Shown piece by piece: positions 52,640 through 63,660 of a stretch of 64,000 nucleotides of DNA. The stretch is taken from the NCBI GenBank assembly GCA_022414725.1, contig CM039463.1:92186247-92250246 (forward strand). Reading direction: 5' to 3'. How positions within the stretch are numbered: position 1 is the first letter of the stretch; every line of letters begins with the position of its first letter. Under the pieces are notes generated by a model. The model was not told the DNA's origin. It saw only the letters and a program-made list of their open reading frames with translations, and did not search any database. This DNA is from Microglena sp. YARC (taxonomy: Eukaryota; Chlorophyta; Chlorophyceae; Chlamydomonadales; Chlamydomonadaceae). The position numbers and the translations under genes are program-made.

Positions 52640-53843
52640 ACGGCATGGAATCTACATCACTAGCACCTCGAAGAACCCTCCCTCTTCCCCATACCCCTGT
52701 AATCCCCACCCTTCTGTCATCATGATGGTCACCCAACAAGACCTCAAGCACATCTGCTACAATGATGACGCTGCTGCCAGTTGCACCATTCCCCATGACA
52801 ATGCCAGCAGCTCTAGTAGCCTACCAGACCTGGTTCCAGCAATTGGTGAGGATGACATGCCTGACCTTGTTCAATCCATCGTTCCCTCCTTGATCCAGTC
52901 AGACAAAGGGGGGGAATTCTCACCACACCAACACGACTTGCTGGAAGATAATTTGTATACCACATCATCCCATGACTTCATCCCAGACCCTGATTACTCC
53001 ACAGTTACAGCCCCTAGCCAGCAGCTCCACACTGTTCCCCATGATGAGCTGTGTAACCTGACAGAAGCACAAGCCACAAGAGAGATGGACCTCCTGCTGG
53101 ACCAAGCCAGAACCAGCTATGAGAGTCCCTATCCTATTGATGGACAGGGGTCCTGCACCCAACACGAGCTCTCCCAAGCCCTTAGATTTGACCAGTGGAT
53201 TCCCTCAGCTACTTCTCTCTCCCCTGACCAGCCCCTAACTCATGTCAACATGAACACCTACCCAGTCCATTTCCTGAACAACTCTGGCCTCTCCAAGACC
53301 AAGTTTGGAACCCTGCTGACTACCTTCAACAATTCCCCTTCCTCCCTTAGAGCCTTTAGCATCAGACCTAGACAGCCTGTCCCCATCCTCATTGCCCAGC
53401 TAGCCACCAAGTTCCCTGCTCTTTTAGCTGCTGAAATGTTCAAGTTCCCCAGCAGACAGATGCATAACAGTCACTTCTCAGTTTGTGGACCCCTCCTCAA
53501 GCATGTCAACAGATTGCAGCACATGGTCCACATATACCCCACTGTCTCCACAGCTGACAGGCCCACCATTCAGTGGGCCATATCCCTACAAGCAGCTATG
53601 GTCCAAGCACATGCAAGGGTACTGGTTTCCTGGCCCAAGATGCTCATGCACCCCATCAGCTGTGTGAATCCTGGGGGCAGAGTAATATGTGTCAACAACC
53701 TCAGCATGCACTGGAGCCCTATGGATTTCACATTCATCAACATGCTGGACACCCCAAAGATGTCTAGAAAATCTTTCTCCACCCTCCTGAAGAAACTCCA
53801 CACCCAGCTGGACCTTGATGGATACCCAGCATCTGGTACCTAA
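52430..53843 (+). CDS. Retroelement 1 second ORF (protease tail, pre-integrase-like, unknown C-terminal domain)
   Basis: Read in the +1 frame relative to gag. It opens with the protease tail (LITLHDVLIAPPLTVVNIIS, like the V-x-L-x-[ND]-V-L-x-x-P...N-[LI]-[IL]-S block of Copia) and a short pre-integrase-like stretch. SDKGGEFS at about 52900 recalls a Copia integrase motif but nothing else of the integrase is present. The last ~190 residues (from about LLTTFNNSPSSLRAFS) are matched in arrangement at 63270-63830. The first Met in frame is at 52485. The frame change may be a one-base insertion in an A run near 52436 or programmed frameshifting. Confidence 0.6.
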
Positions 53844-54520
53844 CTATATCATATTTGACATTCTTGTTTTAGCCATGAACACTCTAGGATTAATGTGATG
53901 CCCTGTACTTCCCCATGTACTGCTGTCCCCTTGTTCTTTAGTGCCTCTCTCTTAGCTTCTACAAGCATGTCTGCAATTCTCTAATTTAGGGTAATCCCAA
54001 ATTATGGGGGGGAATGATCCCTATCTGACAGACATCCTGGCAGCCCCACTGGCAGCTACCTGGCAGCTTCTCCTGTGCTTTAGCCTGTCTCCTATGCTGC
54101 CCTGACTCTTAAGTATAGTCCATAGCTTCCCATAGTATTAGTAGTCGACTCTGAGTTAATGCTACCTTATAGATGACTTTGGAAGTACCTCAGCATATCT
54201 CTCCATTTGGATTGATTACATGAGCCAGCGGGGGACGTCTACCTTAAAGAAGTTGCTTACAGCCAGTCAGTCTTTTACACTCCTAGTTCCCTTCATGCTT
54301 TCCCCCGCAGCCTTCCTGACCTCTGCTACCCTAGCAGACATTGACCTCAAGATCCCTGACCTCAATGCGCCGTGCCCCCTTGGATCCTTTCCCAAATAAT
54401 TTATTATTTACAACTCCTCTTGCCAGCCGTTAGCATATCTAAATAGCCCTGTCAGCCTTTATACTCCTGTATTTTCTTTATGCCCCTCAGCTAATTCCAG
54501 GGATTCTTGTATCCAAGAAT
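53844..54520. other. Non-coding 3' internal region of retroelement 1
   Basis: No ORF of note. It includes a stretch rich in ctgcca/ggcagc words (54040-54080). Confidence 0.6.
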
Positions 54521-54528
54521 ACCTTGAA

Positions 54529-54538
54529 TTGGGAGGGA
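54529..54538 (+). promoter_or_regulatory. Polypurine tract of retroelement 1
   Basis: ttgggaggga immediately before the 3' LTR, the expected place of the plus-strand primer. Confidence 0.75.
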
Positions 54539-54758
54539 TGTTATTGTCCGTTGAGTTGGACACTGAGTTGGCATAGCGCACGCGTGGTTTTGTGGCTCCA
54601 GGACCCGGGTTGCCTGCCGCCAGGCCATAGGCTAGCTATGGCATGCACGTGTCTTCGGAATCTTCCTGAAGACTTCCTTTTCTATATAGCCGCACGAGTT
54701 GCGATGATAAGCTATCTGATCTTTAGTCTTCACTGTGTAACAACTCTATCGATTGAAA
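54539..54758 (+). repeat. 3' LTR of retroelement 1
   Basis: 220 bp, same ends as the 5' LTR, followed by the CATAG duplication at 54759-54763. Confidence 0.92.
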
Positions 54759-54763
54759 CATAG

Positions 54764-55197
54764 CGCGTGCCCTTGATTGGTCTTTAGCTCTTTTGGCTCT
54801 GCCCTCTTCTCTTGTGTTTGTTGGGCTTAGTGCTCTGGTTTGCCTGCCTCAGCATCCCTCCTCTTCACGCTCCCCTTTCCGCTCTTCTTTCCGCCTCTAG
54901 TTTGTTTCCTTTTTTTTTACTTGACCTAGTTTGTTTTCAGGTTTGTGGGGGTGCCTTCAAAACCCTCGTGCTTCCGTGTTATAAAATTGGATGGTTGGCT
55001 GGCTGTGCTGCTGTCTAGTCTCGGTTGTGATTTGCTGAGTTTATGTAACGAACCCTCTATCTCTCTATCTTTAGTCTTGGCATTGATTTTTGCTAAGTAC
55101 TTAATGTTACAATGTCCTCTCTCTAGTAGTTTGGTAACACAATGTACATTAGTACTGCAGTTCATCTCTAGGTAAAACAACTCACCTGGCTGTATTT
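54764..55197. other. Spacer between the two LTR elements
   Basis: CT-rich, with short ORFs only. No repeat or gene recognised. Confidence 0.4.
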
Positions 55198-55446
55198 TGT
55201 TATTGACCGATCCTCACGGTCCTGCTAGAGTTTCCTAGAGCGCCCAGGCTCCCCGCCCGGCCGCGTCTGTTGTAGTGCTTCCGCCCTATAGGGCCTGCAC
55301 GCAGCGGCGACAGTACACTGATGTACTGTCGCCTTTTCCTTCTTCTATCTGCTCTGCCGCCTAACAGGGCCCCTCGTGTAAGCTTGATAAGCAATCTTCT
55401 TATCCATTCCCTGTCTCTACTTCAATTGTACCACTCCGGAAAGTAA
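55198..55446 (+). repeat. 5' LTR of retroelement 2
   Basis: Begins TGTTATTGACC, like the LTRs of element 1, and ends just before GGTTATCGGCC at about 55447, the same putative primer-binding site. It contains a hairpin-forming word gcgacagtacactgatgtactgtcgc (55305-55332). The right border is inferred from the primer-binding site; the partner 3' LTR is outside the window. Confidence 0.65.
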
Positions 55447-55930
55447 TAGGTTATCGGCCTTAATCGCACCCAACGTAATCCGCTGCCTCAGACATTCCGC
55501 GCCGGAAGTCTGTCGTCCTTGCATATTGATCCTTCGACCCTGTGCATACGCAGTGCTTTGTTTGTTGGCCACTTCAACTCTCAAAAGGGAAGTATTCTTG
55601 TCTTTGAATACTGTCCTCGTGCACCCCAGTGACCGGAACATCCCGCATCACATTCTTCAACGCCGCTGGATCCACCCAGCAGCGACATTTGAAGCCACCA
55701 GCTAGCCCAGTCGGCCACAACAAACCAACCACCTCCCTGCTCTAAGCGATCCGTCTCCGCTAAACCACACCCTCTCCTCCCAATCTCCCCCCCCCCCCCC
55801 CCCCGCTCTCTCTCTCTCCCTTCCAAATATTCACAGTTTCACTAAACCGCTCTCCATTTGCTCCAAGACCTGGAAGATTCTCCACACTTGTGGAAGCCTC
55901 TACATCTCATTAATCCCACCAAGCCTGAGG

Positions 55931-56799
55931 ATGTACCATCCGATCACTCCCTTTGACGGTAAGGGAGGTTACAGTATCTTCGCCGAATGGTATGTAGACC
56001 CTGTTACGCCTCTCCTCCTCGACAAATCTGTATTCTCTATTGCCGATGGAGGCATCAACTCTGCCCTGGAGAACGAGCCTGATAACGGAATGCACTATCC
56101 TAGACATTCCAACAGGATAACTACCATCACTAACTTCCTCGCTATGGAGCATATCCTAAACTGCCTTACCCCTACTCTAGCTGCGGAACTAGAGGATAAA
56201 ACCAATAATGTGGAAGCAGCTCTTCGGTATCTCCGCCGCCATTATGAACACGGTTGCAGACTCTTCCTTAGTTTCCAACTAGGTTCAAACCCTTTCTTTG
56301 ACTCTTTCACCTATCTCACCCCCCCTTGTCAACCCACCCACCGGTCTGCAGCTCCGGCCTAGGATGATGCCCCCGCACCATCTATCTACTCCCAAAAAGA
56401 ACTTCCACCTCCGCCTTCTAAGCAGTCACCTGCTCCGCCATCTCGCCCATCAGTCCTCGTGGACCACACAATCGGCCTAGATGAGGATCCCATCGCTACC
56501 GCCCTTCTGAGAGGTATGCTAAGAGAGATTCAAAGAAACCCCCAAGGATCTAGCAATGCCGCTGCAAGTCACCCTAGGAGCCGTCCCGCAGATCCACCTA
56601 CGGACATCATTGCACCCACACCTGCAAACCTCCATGCTGTCACCATACAGGAGAACCCCACTATTGGAGAAATCTTGGACAACATAGGACTATATGCTCT
56701 AAAGCCTTGTGACCAAGACTACGAGGCTTCACAACAAGACCCCAGTGACTGGTTCCCCCAATGGCCACTAAACATCAGTTCTTCATTGGAGATCCTATG
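55931..56799 (+). pseudogene. Gag-like gene of retroelement 2, broken and interrupted
   Basis: Starts MYHPITPFDGKGGYSIFAEW, followed by a capsid-like stretch with LEDKTNNVEAALRYLRRHYE. An in-frame TAG lies at 56360-56362, after which the same frame stays open. A frame slip is likely near the C run at 56750, and a MITE (56800-56985) interrupts it. The same coding stretch resumes at 56995-57112 (LPFPQPEVHGPPGQP), is cut by the TIR element, and continues from 61826 (HEKKNKGENSEP). A protease-like DSQWHMTHD and its tail are at about 62085-62300. Confidence 0.7.
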
Positions 56800-56985
56800 C
56801 ATGGTACTTCAAATGGCCAAATTGGCCAGCGCTTTAGCACACTTGAAAACAAAAAAACTGCGCTTTGAACTGCAAAAAGCGCAAAAATTGCTTGCAGCGC
56901 CCACAAGGTGTTGCAAAAAACAGCGCTTAAAGCGCTAAGGGGGTCAAAAAGTCAGCGCTCAAAAGCGCGCGCTTTGAAGTACCCT
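56800..56985. mobile_element. Mutator-type MITE, family A, copy 5 (inverted), inside retroelement 2
   Basis: 186 bp in the opposite orientation to the other copies, ends GGTACTTC / GAAGTACCCT. The perfect 9-bp duplication GATCCTATG is at 56791-56799 and 56986-56994. It splits the gag-like frame. Confidence 0.92.
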
Positions 56986-59426
56986 GATCCTATGACAAAG
57001 GCAGAGTCAGAGGATGTCCTACCATTTCCCCAACCCGAAGTCCATGGACCACCTGGACAACCGTCAATCTTCTCATTCAAGTTCCCACCAGGGTCCATAT
57101 CAAGACCCCAGTCGTCGGTATTTAGGCAGACCTTTGAAATCGTTTGAATCAACTGGTTTGAATCAATGAACCCCTATCAAGCGGTTTTCCCCTTGAATCA
57201 GGGTACCTTGAAAACAGTTTGAATCAGTGATTCAATTCAAGCAGCTTATTCATTGAATCAGACGGAAGTCAATCAAGACAATATCAAACGGAATTCAAGG
57301 TGGTCGAAGATATTGCACTTCGAAATGTAGCTAAGCTCCCATATGTAGGCTGCCGAGAGGTAGGAAGCTTTGAATCCGAGGCGGGCGAGCGCCTAGCGAT
57401 AACCGGCACAAATCCGTACCTTGTAGTACATTAGTTGTGCTTTCATTGGCTAGACAAAAATCTAGGGTGGGGTGTAGGTGCTAGCAAGATGATGGCTGTA
57501 ATCTCAAGTGTCACAACTGGCTATGTAACCAAGTTGAAGTCTGGCTATGTATCCAAGTTGAAGTCTGGCTACGTAACCAAGTTGAAGTCTGGCTATGTAA
57601 CCAAGTTGAAGTCTGGCTATGTAACCAAGTTGAAGTTGAATGTAGGAGTTTGGAAACAGCCCAAGTAGGGTGTGTGTGCGTGTTTAAGTACTCGCACTTT
57701 GGACAATGGTAGAAAAGAAACTTTTACAAGAAAGGAAACAAAATATAATGCCAGAAAACAAATTGGTATCATATATTTAATTTTCCTGCTGAGGACGGCT
57801 TAGCTGGCTCGAAGCTACACAACAACCTAATATACAGAGAGACAGCCTAATGGACCTGGCTGGAAGCTATACAACCTGGCACACAAAGTGAAAGTCTTAT
57901 GGAGCTGGCTGGAAGCTGTACAACCTAATGGAGCTGGGTGGAAGCTTTACAACCTGCCACACAAGTGAAAGTCTAATGGAGCTGGCTGGAAGCTCTACAA
58001 CCTAATGGAGCTGGCTAGAAGCTGTACAACCTAATGCAGCTGGCTGGAAGCTGTACAACCTAATGGATCTGGCTAGAAGCTGTACAACCTGTCACACAAA
58101 GTAAAAGTCTATTGAAGCTGGCTGGAAGTTCTACAACTTAAGGAGCTAGCTGGAAGCTGTACAACCCATGGCTGGAAGCTGTACAACCTAATGGAGCTAG
58201 CTTGAAGTTAGGTCTAATTCAGGAGTCGGGAAAGTATTCATCGTTGTGGGTATCGCACAATTGATGAATACAATACAGTGCTCTCGTGGGTATCGCACAA
58301 GAAGGCTGTATATTGTCAACTACCAGGCCCGGCTATTGTCCAAGGTGGTGGAAGGGATAATAAGCCTATCTACTGCTGTGCTTGAAATTTCAAATTAAAT
58401 TTTTGGGTTTTTTTGTATGAGGGTTTAAAGGTACTGCCTGTCCTGGTCAACAAGGACAGGCAGTACCTTTAAACCCTCATAAACAAAACCCAAACTAAAG
58501 TCACCCTATGATTACTGCTCCATGCTACTATATATTCAGGGGCACTAACATGCCTTAATATCCATTGGCTAAGCTTGGCACCACATGATGGCAGCTTCCA
58601 GGCAGCTCCACTACTGCATATTCGTCCTTTACTTGCTCCCAACAGCCAGCATTCATGAATGACCTGCAAGGGAAAAACATTAGAATGAGTAAGATAATGC
58701 TGCTTAGAATGTGCTGCACTTATCATGTTGGTGACTTAAGTGTGTGCAGAGGGTGGTGGATGCATACATGGCTAAACGCATTGACCACCCATTTTGTAGC
58801 AAGCAGCCTCAAGGGCGCTTATGCGGCTACAGAATGGGCAGGTGCAGCTAAGCCATATTTTTTATTACTGACATGCATTAATTAAGTTGTTACATGAGGG
58901 TGGTTCAGGCATACCATACAAGGCAAATCGCATCTCCCGCCCATTCTGTAGCAAGCAGCCTCAAGGGCGCTTATCGGGCTACAGTATGGGTAGGTTCAGC
59001 TAAGCCATATTATGATATTATTGATAAGTAACATGCATTAATTAAGTTGTTACATGAGGGTGGTTAAGGCATACCATACAAGGCAAATCGCATCTCCCGC
59101 CCATTCTGTAGCAAGCAGCCTCAAGGGCGCTTATCGGGCTACAGTATGGGTAGGTTCAGCTAAGCCATATTATGATATTATTGATAAGTAACATGCATTA
59201 ATTAAGTTGTTACATGAGGGTGGTTAAGGCATACCATACAAGGCAAATCGCATCTCCCGCCCATTCTGTAGCAAGCAGCCTCAAGGGCGCTTATCGGGCT
59301 ACAGTATGGGTAGGTTCAGCTAAGCCATATTATGATATTATTGATAAGTAACATGCATTCATTAAGTTGTTACATGAGGGTGGTTCAGGCATGAAAACAT
59401 AACTCACCACAACTTCTTGCCAAGTC

Positions 59427-59515
59427 CTAGTTTCGCTCCCCTCGAATCCTCCGAGCGAGCTGCAAGTGGAAACAGACATCAAAGTTAGTGAATGAGTGAG
59501 TGTTTCAAGTAGCTC

Positions 59516-59546
<31 letters not shown>

Positions 59547-60089
59547 ATCCCCCTCCCAACCCCCTTGTTCTATAGTGTTGTGTAGTGTTGTGTGTAGTGT
59601 TGTGTAGTGTCGTATAGTGTTGTGTACTGTTGTGTAGTGTAGTGTAGTGTACTGTTGTGTTTTGTCGTGTACGGGTCCCAGCAGCTGCAGCATATTTTTA
59701 CCAAAGGCCAACTGCCCACCTAGGGATCTGCCCAGAAGCTGCAGCATATTTTGTGTGGATCCAACTCTTACCCCCCACCCCGCCCACCCACCCCCACCCC
59801 ACCCCAACCCCTGTAGATAGCGCACCTGCATATCCTTGGGCATAATGGTTACCCGCTTGGCATGTATAGCCGCCAGATTAGTGTTCTCGAAGAGGCCCAC
59901 CAAGTAGGCCTCTGTCGCTTCCTGAAGGGCCAAATTTGCCCCTGCTTGGATTCTGTAATTTCCGAAATCTTGTACAATTTGTCGAACTAGCCTCGTGTAA
60001 CTACGAGGAGCAGCTTGCACTAACGAGGCAACGATCACAAGGCTCTGTTGTTTGTTTTCCAGAATCGGAATAATCATGTTTGGGTACAT
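59427..60089 (-). CDS. Histone H3-like protein, element copy 2
   Basis: Exons 60089-59826 and 59459-59427. Exon 1 and exon 2 encode the same 98 residues as copy 1 as far as I can read, including the [10 protein letters not shown] end. The intron is 366 nt because of the 295-bp insertion; donor GTGCGC and acceptor TTGCAG are kept. Upstream of the MYPNM start a 1-bp insertion (aagttttcgg against aagtttcgg) changes the frame relative to copy 1, which favours this Met as the start. Confidence 0.78.
59519..59813. repeat. 295-bp insertion in the H3-like intron
   Basis: Absent from copy 1 at the matching site (ctcagt|tagatag). It holds a 28-nt C run (59519-59546), a tgttgtgtagtg array, and two agctgcagcatatttt words with inverted MITE family B-like surroundings. 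Confidence 0.8.
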
Positions 60090-60401
60090 GAGAAGTTTTC
60101 GGGATCATTATCCCCCATTGTTCATCAGGTTTGATTAGCATGACCCCCATCAGGGTTGTCTAGGTCCTGCGACGCAGATCCCGCATGCACCGCAGGCGCA
60201 GGCCCCGAGAATCCGATTCAAATATGGCGACCTGCTTCTCCGCCCATGCGCGTGCGGTTACGGCGGTACTGCATGCTGTAACAGTTCAAACTGGTCAGCG
60301 CAATGGGTTAGCGCTTCAACTTAGCGGCTGTGCAAGCTTTCACTGTTCACTGCGCGTCAATTGGTTCTCGACTCAGCGATATTCCTGCAGAATAGCGCAC
60401 C

Positions 60402-60638
60402 ATGCTGCCTGCTTTCCTTGAATTAACTTGGACTGATCTATTCATAGCTTCAGCCATTCCCGAATTGCTTCCTAGATCCGTCAATACCTACGTGCGCGAG
60501 CACTTTGCTTCCGCGGCACTTTGCTTTGGGAATGGTTGTGCTTCAACTCAAGACTGTAGCGACCTTCTTCTCCGCCCACGCCGGCGCGTGCGGTTAAGGT
60601 ACTGCATTTTTCGTTTCGTCAAGTGGTGCCTTACTTGA
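60402..60638 (+). CDS. Unidentified small ORF in the TIR element, copy 2
   Basis: 78 codons, MLPAFLELTWTDLFIASAIP at the start; equivalent to 45639-45875. A diverged repeat of the same block follows at 60749-60943. Head-to-head with the H3-like gene. No domain recognised; it may be part of a spliced gene. Confidence 0.3.
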   Translation: MLPAFLELTWTDLFIASAIPELLPRSVNTYVREHFASAALCFGNGCASTQDCSDLLLRPRRRVRLRYCIFRFVKWCLT

Positions 60639-61079
60639 CCAGAGTTGTGTCGCAGGCATTAAGGCAGCTGCAGCAAAAAGGACCTATCATGGAGCCGCAA
60701 GAGTTCCAATGCTCGAGGTGTGAAACAGGTGCGCAGTCAGATAGCGACATGCTGCCTGCTTTCCTTGAATTAACTTGGACTGAGCTTGCTCTCATAGCTT
60801 CAGCCATTCCCGAATTACTTCTGAGATCCGTCAATACCTACACGCGCGAGCACTTTGCTTCAGCGGTACTTTGCTTTGGGAATTGTTGTGCTTCAACCCA
60901 AGACTGTAGCGACCTGCTTCTCCGCCCCCGCGCGTGCGGTTAAGGTACTGCGTTTTGCGTCTCGTCAAGTGGTGCCTTACTTGACCAGAATTTGTCTCGA
61001 CTTTGACTGACTTGCTTTTTCGAGTTGTTCCGCAGGCATTAAGGCAGCTGCAGCAAGTCGACCTATCGTCCAGCTCATC

Positions 61080-61319
61080 ATGGAGCCGCAAGAGTTCCAA
61101 TGCTCGAGGTGCAAAACAGGTGCGCATTCAGATAGCGAATTTGGTTTGTACCATGGCTGCTATTTGAAAGTCGGAAGAATGCGCATTGCTGCCAATGTAT
61201 CTCAACTAACGCTCACCAACGAACATTTGTCTGCAGGTCTCACTCTTGCGACTGGTCTCGCGTCAGAACGCCTGGATGCTGATGACCTTGAGGCTGAAGT
61301 TTCGTCAATTCGTACCTGA
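61080..61319 (+). CDS. Unidentified acidic ORF in the TIR element, copy 2
   Basis: 79 codons starting MEPQEFQCSRCKTG, with DADDLEAE near the end. Equivalent to the ORF at 46241-46597 but with an intact ATG and a shorter acidic tail. An earlier near-duplicate of the first 15 codons is at about 60690-60735. Confidence 0.35.
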   Translation: MEPQEFQCSRCKTGAHSDSEFGLYHGCYLKVGRMRIAANVSQLTLTNEHLSAGLTLATGLASERLDADDLEAEVSSIRT

Positions 61320-61825
61320 GGAACTACTTCGTGGCCAACTGCACTTCCTTAGTAGCATATATATCTAGCTCTTCAATCACTAATTACTATCATGTTTAAC
61401 TATCTAAGGATTCATTCATTATGGTGCTTTCAATTTCTGTAACAAAGATCGAAGAGTCCTGCTGTCCAAATATGCGCCCTCAGTCTTCAGTGCTTGCATT
61501 GCTTTACGAAAAAACAGATCTATTTGAACATCATTTGAGTCATGTTTGAAACAACCAACCTTGTTTCAAACCTTTTTCAAGGGGCACGTTGATGACGGCT
61601 TGATTAAGATCTATTTGAACATGGTTTGAGTCATGTTTGAAACAACCAACCTTGTTTCAAACGGATCTCAATCGGTAGGTTTGATGGCCGACTGATTCAA
61701 AAAGGAAACAAAGATCGATTGAATCAAGGTTATCTCCGATTGAATCTAAGAATGAATCAAACGAACAATTCAAACAGGATTTTCTTTGTTTCAAGCGACC
61801 CTCAAAGAAGTACTAAATACCGACG

Positions 61826-62440
61826 CAACATGAGAAGAAGAACAAGGGTGAGAACTCTGAACCTAGTCACCTCCCTTCACATGCTCCTAAACATACTAAC
61901 TCTAAGATAGGAAATCCTCCCACTTATGAGAATGCCCCCAGTGGTTCACACCCTAAAGCAACCTCTACACATGATAGCTCCCCACCCCACACTGACTCTG
62001 AGGTAGGAACTCCCCCCACTCATGAGAATGCCCCCAGTTCTCCATCTCCTCCTACCTTTCGACAACCAGCCTACTAGTGCCTTAACATTGACTCTCAATG
62101 GCACATGACGCATGATGCTGATCCCCTTATCAGAGTCACCGCTCTAAACCCACTAGTGTTAATTCACCTATCTAGCAGCACAAACCCTGTCATGTGTCAC
62201 CTTACTGGAACAGCTGTCATTGAAGGAAAAGGACTTGTGGTAACCTTGCTGAACGTTCTAGTTGTCTCCCTGCCCCACGTCTTTAATTCCATCAGTGTAC
62301 CAGCCATGATGGCCTATGACTATGACATACAAACACCCATGGACTGTCAATAGGCACACATTAAACTTGTACCAACATGGGGATGGCCTAGTGACTTTTG
62401 CTACTGCCTGGAGTGTTGTGCAAGCACATCCACCAACGGG
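61826..62440 (+). pseudogene. Retroelement 2 coding remnant: linker and protease-like segment
   Basis: Pro/Ser/Thr-rich frame with a repeated word (PPTYENAPS, PPTHENAPS), a TAG near 62077, then IDSQWHMTHDAD and LLNVLVVSLPHVFNSISVPA. These match in order the Copia protease active-site and tail blocks, though the G-A of the active site is lost. Inactive as it stands. Confidence 0.55.
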
Positions 62441-62455
62441 CAGTACATCACCAGC

Positions 62456-63660
62456 ATGTGCTATCCGTCCCCATCTGATCACCCAGACAACGGCAGCCTA
62501 GATGATCCATGGTACCTTGCACCGGATACAATGTTCCATCACTTTGTATCGGCTGGAAAGTCAAGATGGAGACAACGATTCCAGCAAGCACCCCCTCCTA
62601 CTCCCACCTCCTCCATCTCCTCCCCCTCCTCCTGCCCACCTGCCCCACCTCCTCCACCACCCCCCCTACTCCACCTCCCCCCCTTGCCACCTACTCCACC
62701 CCCAGCACGTGTACCTAGAAGGACCAGAGTACCAAGTGAGAATATGACATGCTGGAATTGTGGAGGATATGGGCACAACTCTCTCCAGTGACCTAGTAAT
62801 GATACAGGACTTGCACATAACCATCTGCACCAGATGTGGTGACACCTGATACAAAACTGACAACTACACACCCACCTAGGTTCCCAAAAAAACCCCTTGA
62901 ATGGCCAAAAGTCCATGACCTCCCATCCACTTGGGCTGAATGTTCTGGTTTCACCACTTCCCCCACACTTACATCCACACCCCCATCCACCAGCACCCAC
63001 AGTGAGACAAGAGCTACCAGATATGCTTTAGTAGCCTTTAAGAAGAGAAGGGCAGATGACAGAAACTTTATGGCCCAGTTAGTCCTCATGAAAGCATCAC
63101 TAATTGACCTGTACTACACTGTCGCTGCCCATGTGCCCCATACCACTGAGCCTTCAACTCTGCCCATGACTTTCACCCACCCCTTCTTCTTTACAGACAC
63201 TCCACAACTGACTGTGAATTTGATGACATGGCTAACAACAGTACCATGTGCAGGATTAATTTCCAGAATCTTGTAGGAATCCAAGAAGGACACTACCCCC
63301 TTGGAGATCTACTAGAGATCGTGGAACACATATCCACATTGCCCCCCTCCCTCTTAGTCAACGTGCTCAGAGTTCCCTTGTACACACTGATCATTGACTT
63401 CTTTGCCCAATATAGGCACCCGAAGACACTTCCCAACGCCCCATGGTCACCATCAGATATGCCAAAACACCCAGCCCACATCATCACACCACTCCATACC
63501 CAGACAAGCAGTCTTGCCACCGTGGCGTACCAGTATGAAACCTGTGCATCAAACCTGAAGGAACAGCTGATGTGGACCATCTGCCTACAAGCAACACTGG
63601 TCAGTGCTTACTCCATAGCCACCCACGGGCAGCCTGGCATACTCATGCAATCCCACTAGA
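62456..63660 (+). pseudogene. Gag-like and C-terminal-domain remnant (retroelement 2 or a third element)
   Basis: A Pro-rich stretch leads to MTCWNCGGYGHNSLQ followed by a stop where the last knuckle Cys belongs (62746-62790). Later frames (62836-63276 and 63228-63659) carry a segment laid out like the end of ORF 2 of retroelement 1 (LKEQLMWTICLQATLVSAYS against TIQWAISLQAAMVQAHARVL). Here the zinc knuckle lies after a protease-like segment, opposite to element 1, so two elements may be joined. Confidence 0.5.

Larger units (their letters stand above)
50120..54758 (+). mobile_element. Complete LTR retroelement 1, Copia-like but lacking reverse transcriptase
   Basis: 4639 bp between LTRs with perfect 5-bp target duplications. 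Order: LTR, primer-binding site, gag with zinc knuckle, protease-like and pre-integrase-like segment, a C-terminal region of unknown function, a long non-coding stretch (53844-54520), a polypurine tract (ttgggaggga), LTR. I find no reverse transcriptase, RNase H or complete integrase, so it must move by help from another element. Neighbours: retroelement 2 begins 435 bp downstream. Confidence 0.88.
57113..61825. mobile_element. TIR element carrying a histone H3-like gene, copy 2, nested in retroelement 2
   Basis: 4713 bp with the same 13-bp ends as copy 1, and nearly identical along its length. Main differences: five rather than four 24-bp units, a 295-bp insertion with a 28-nt C run in the H3 intron (59519-59813), a ~30-bp deletion in the acidic ORF, and one fewer 107-bp subterminal unit. 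It separates two parts of the retroelement 2 coding sequence, which supports insertion as a unit. Confidence 0.82.

Noticed and set aside
52890..52925. SDKGGEFS as a Copia integrase core
   Set aside because: The His-Cys finger and the other catalytic acidic residues in the right spacing were not found.
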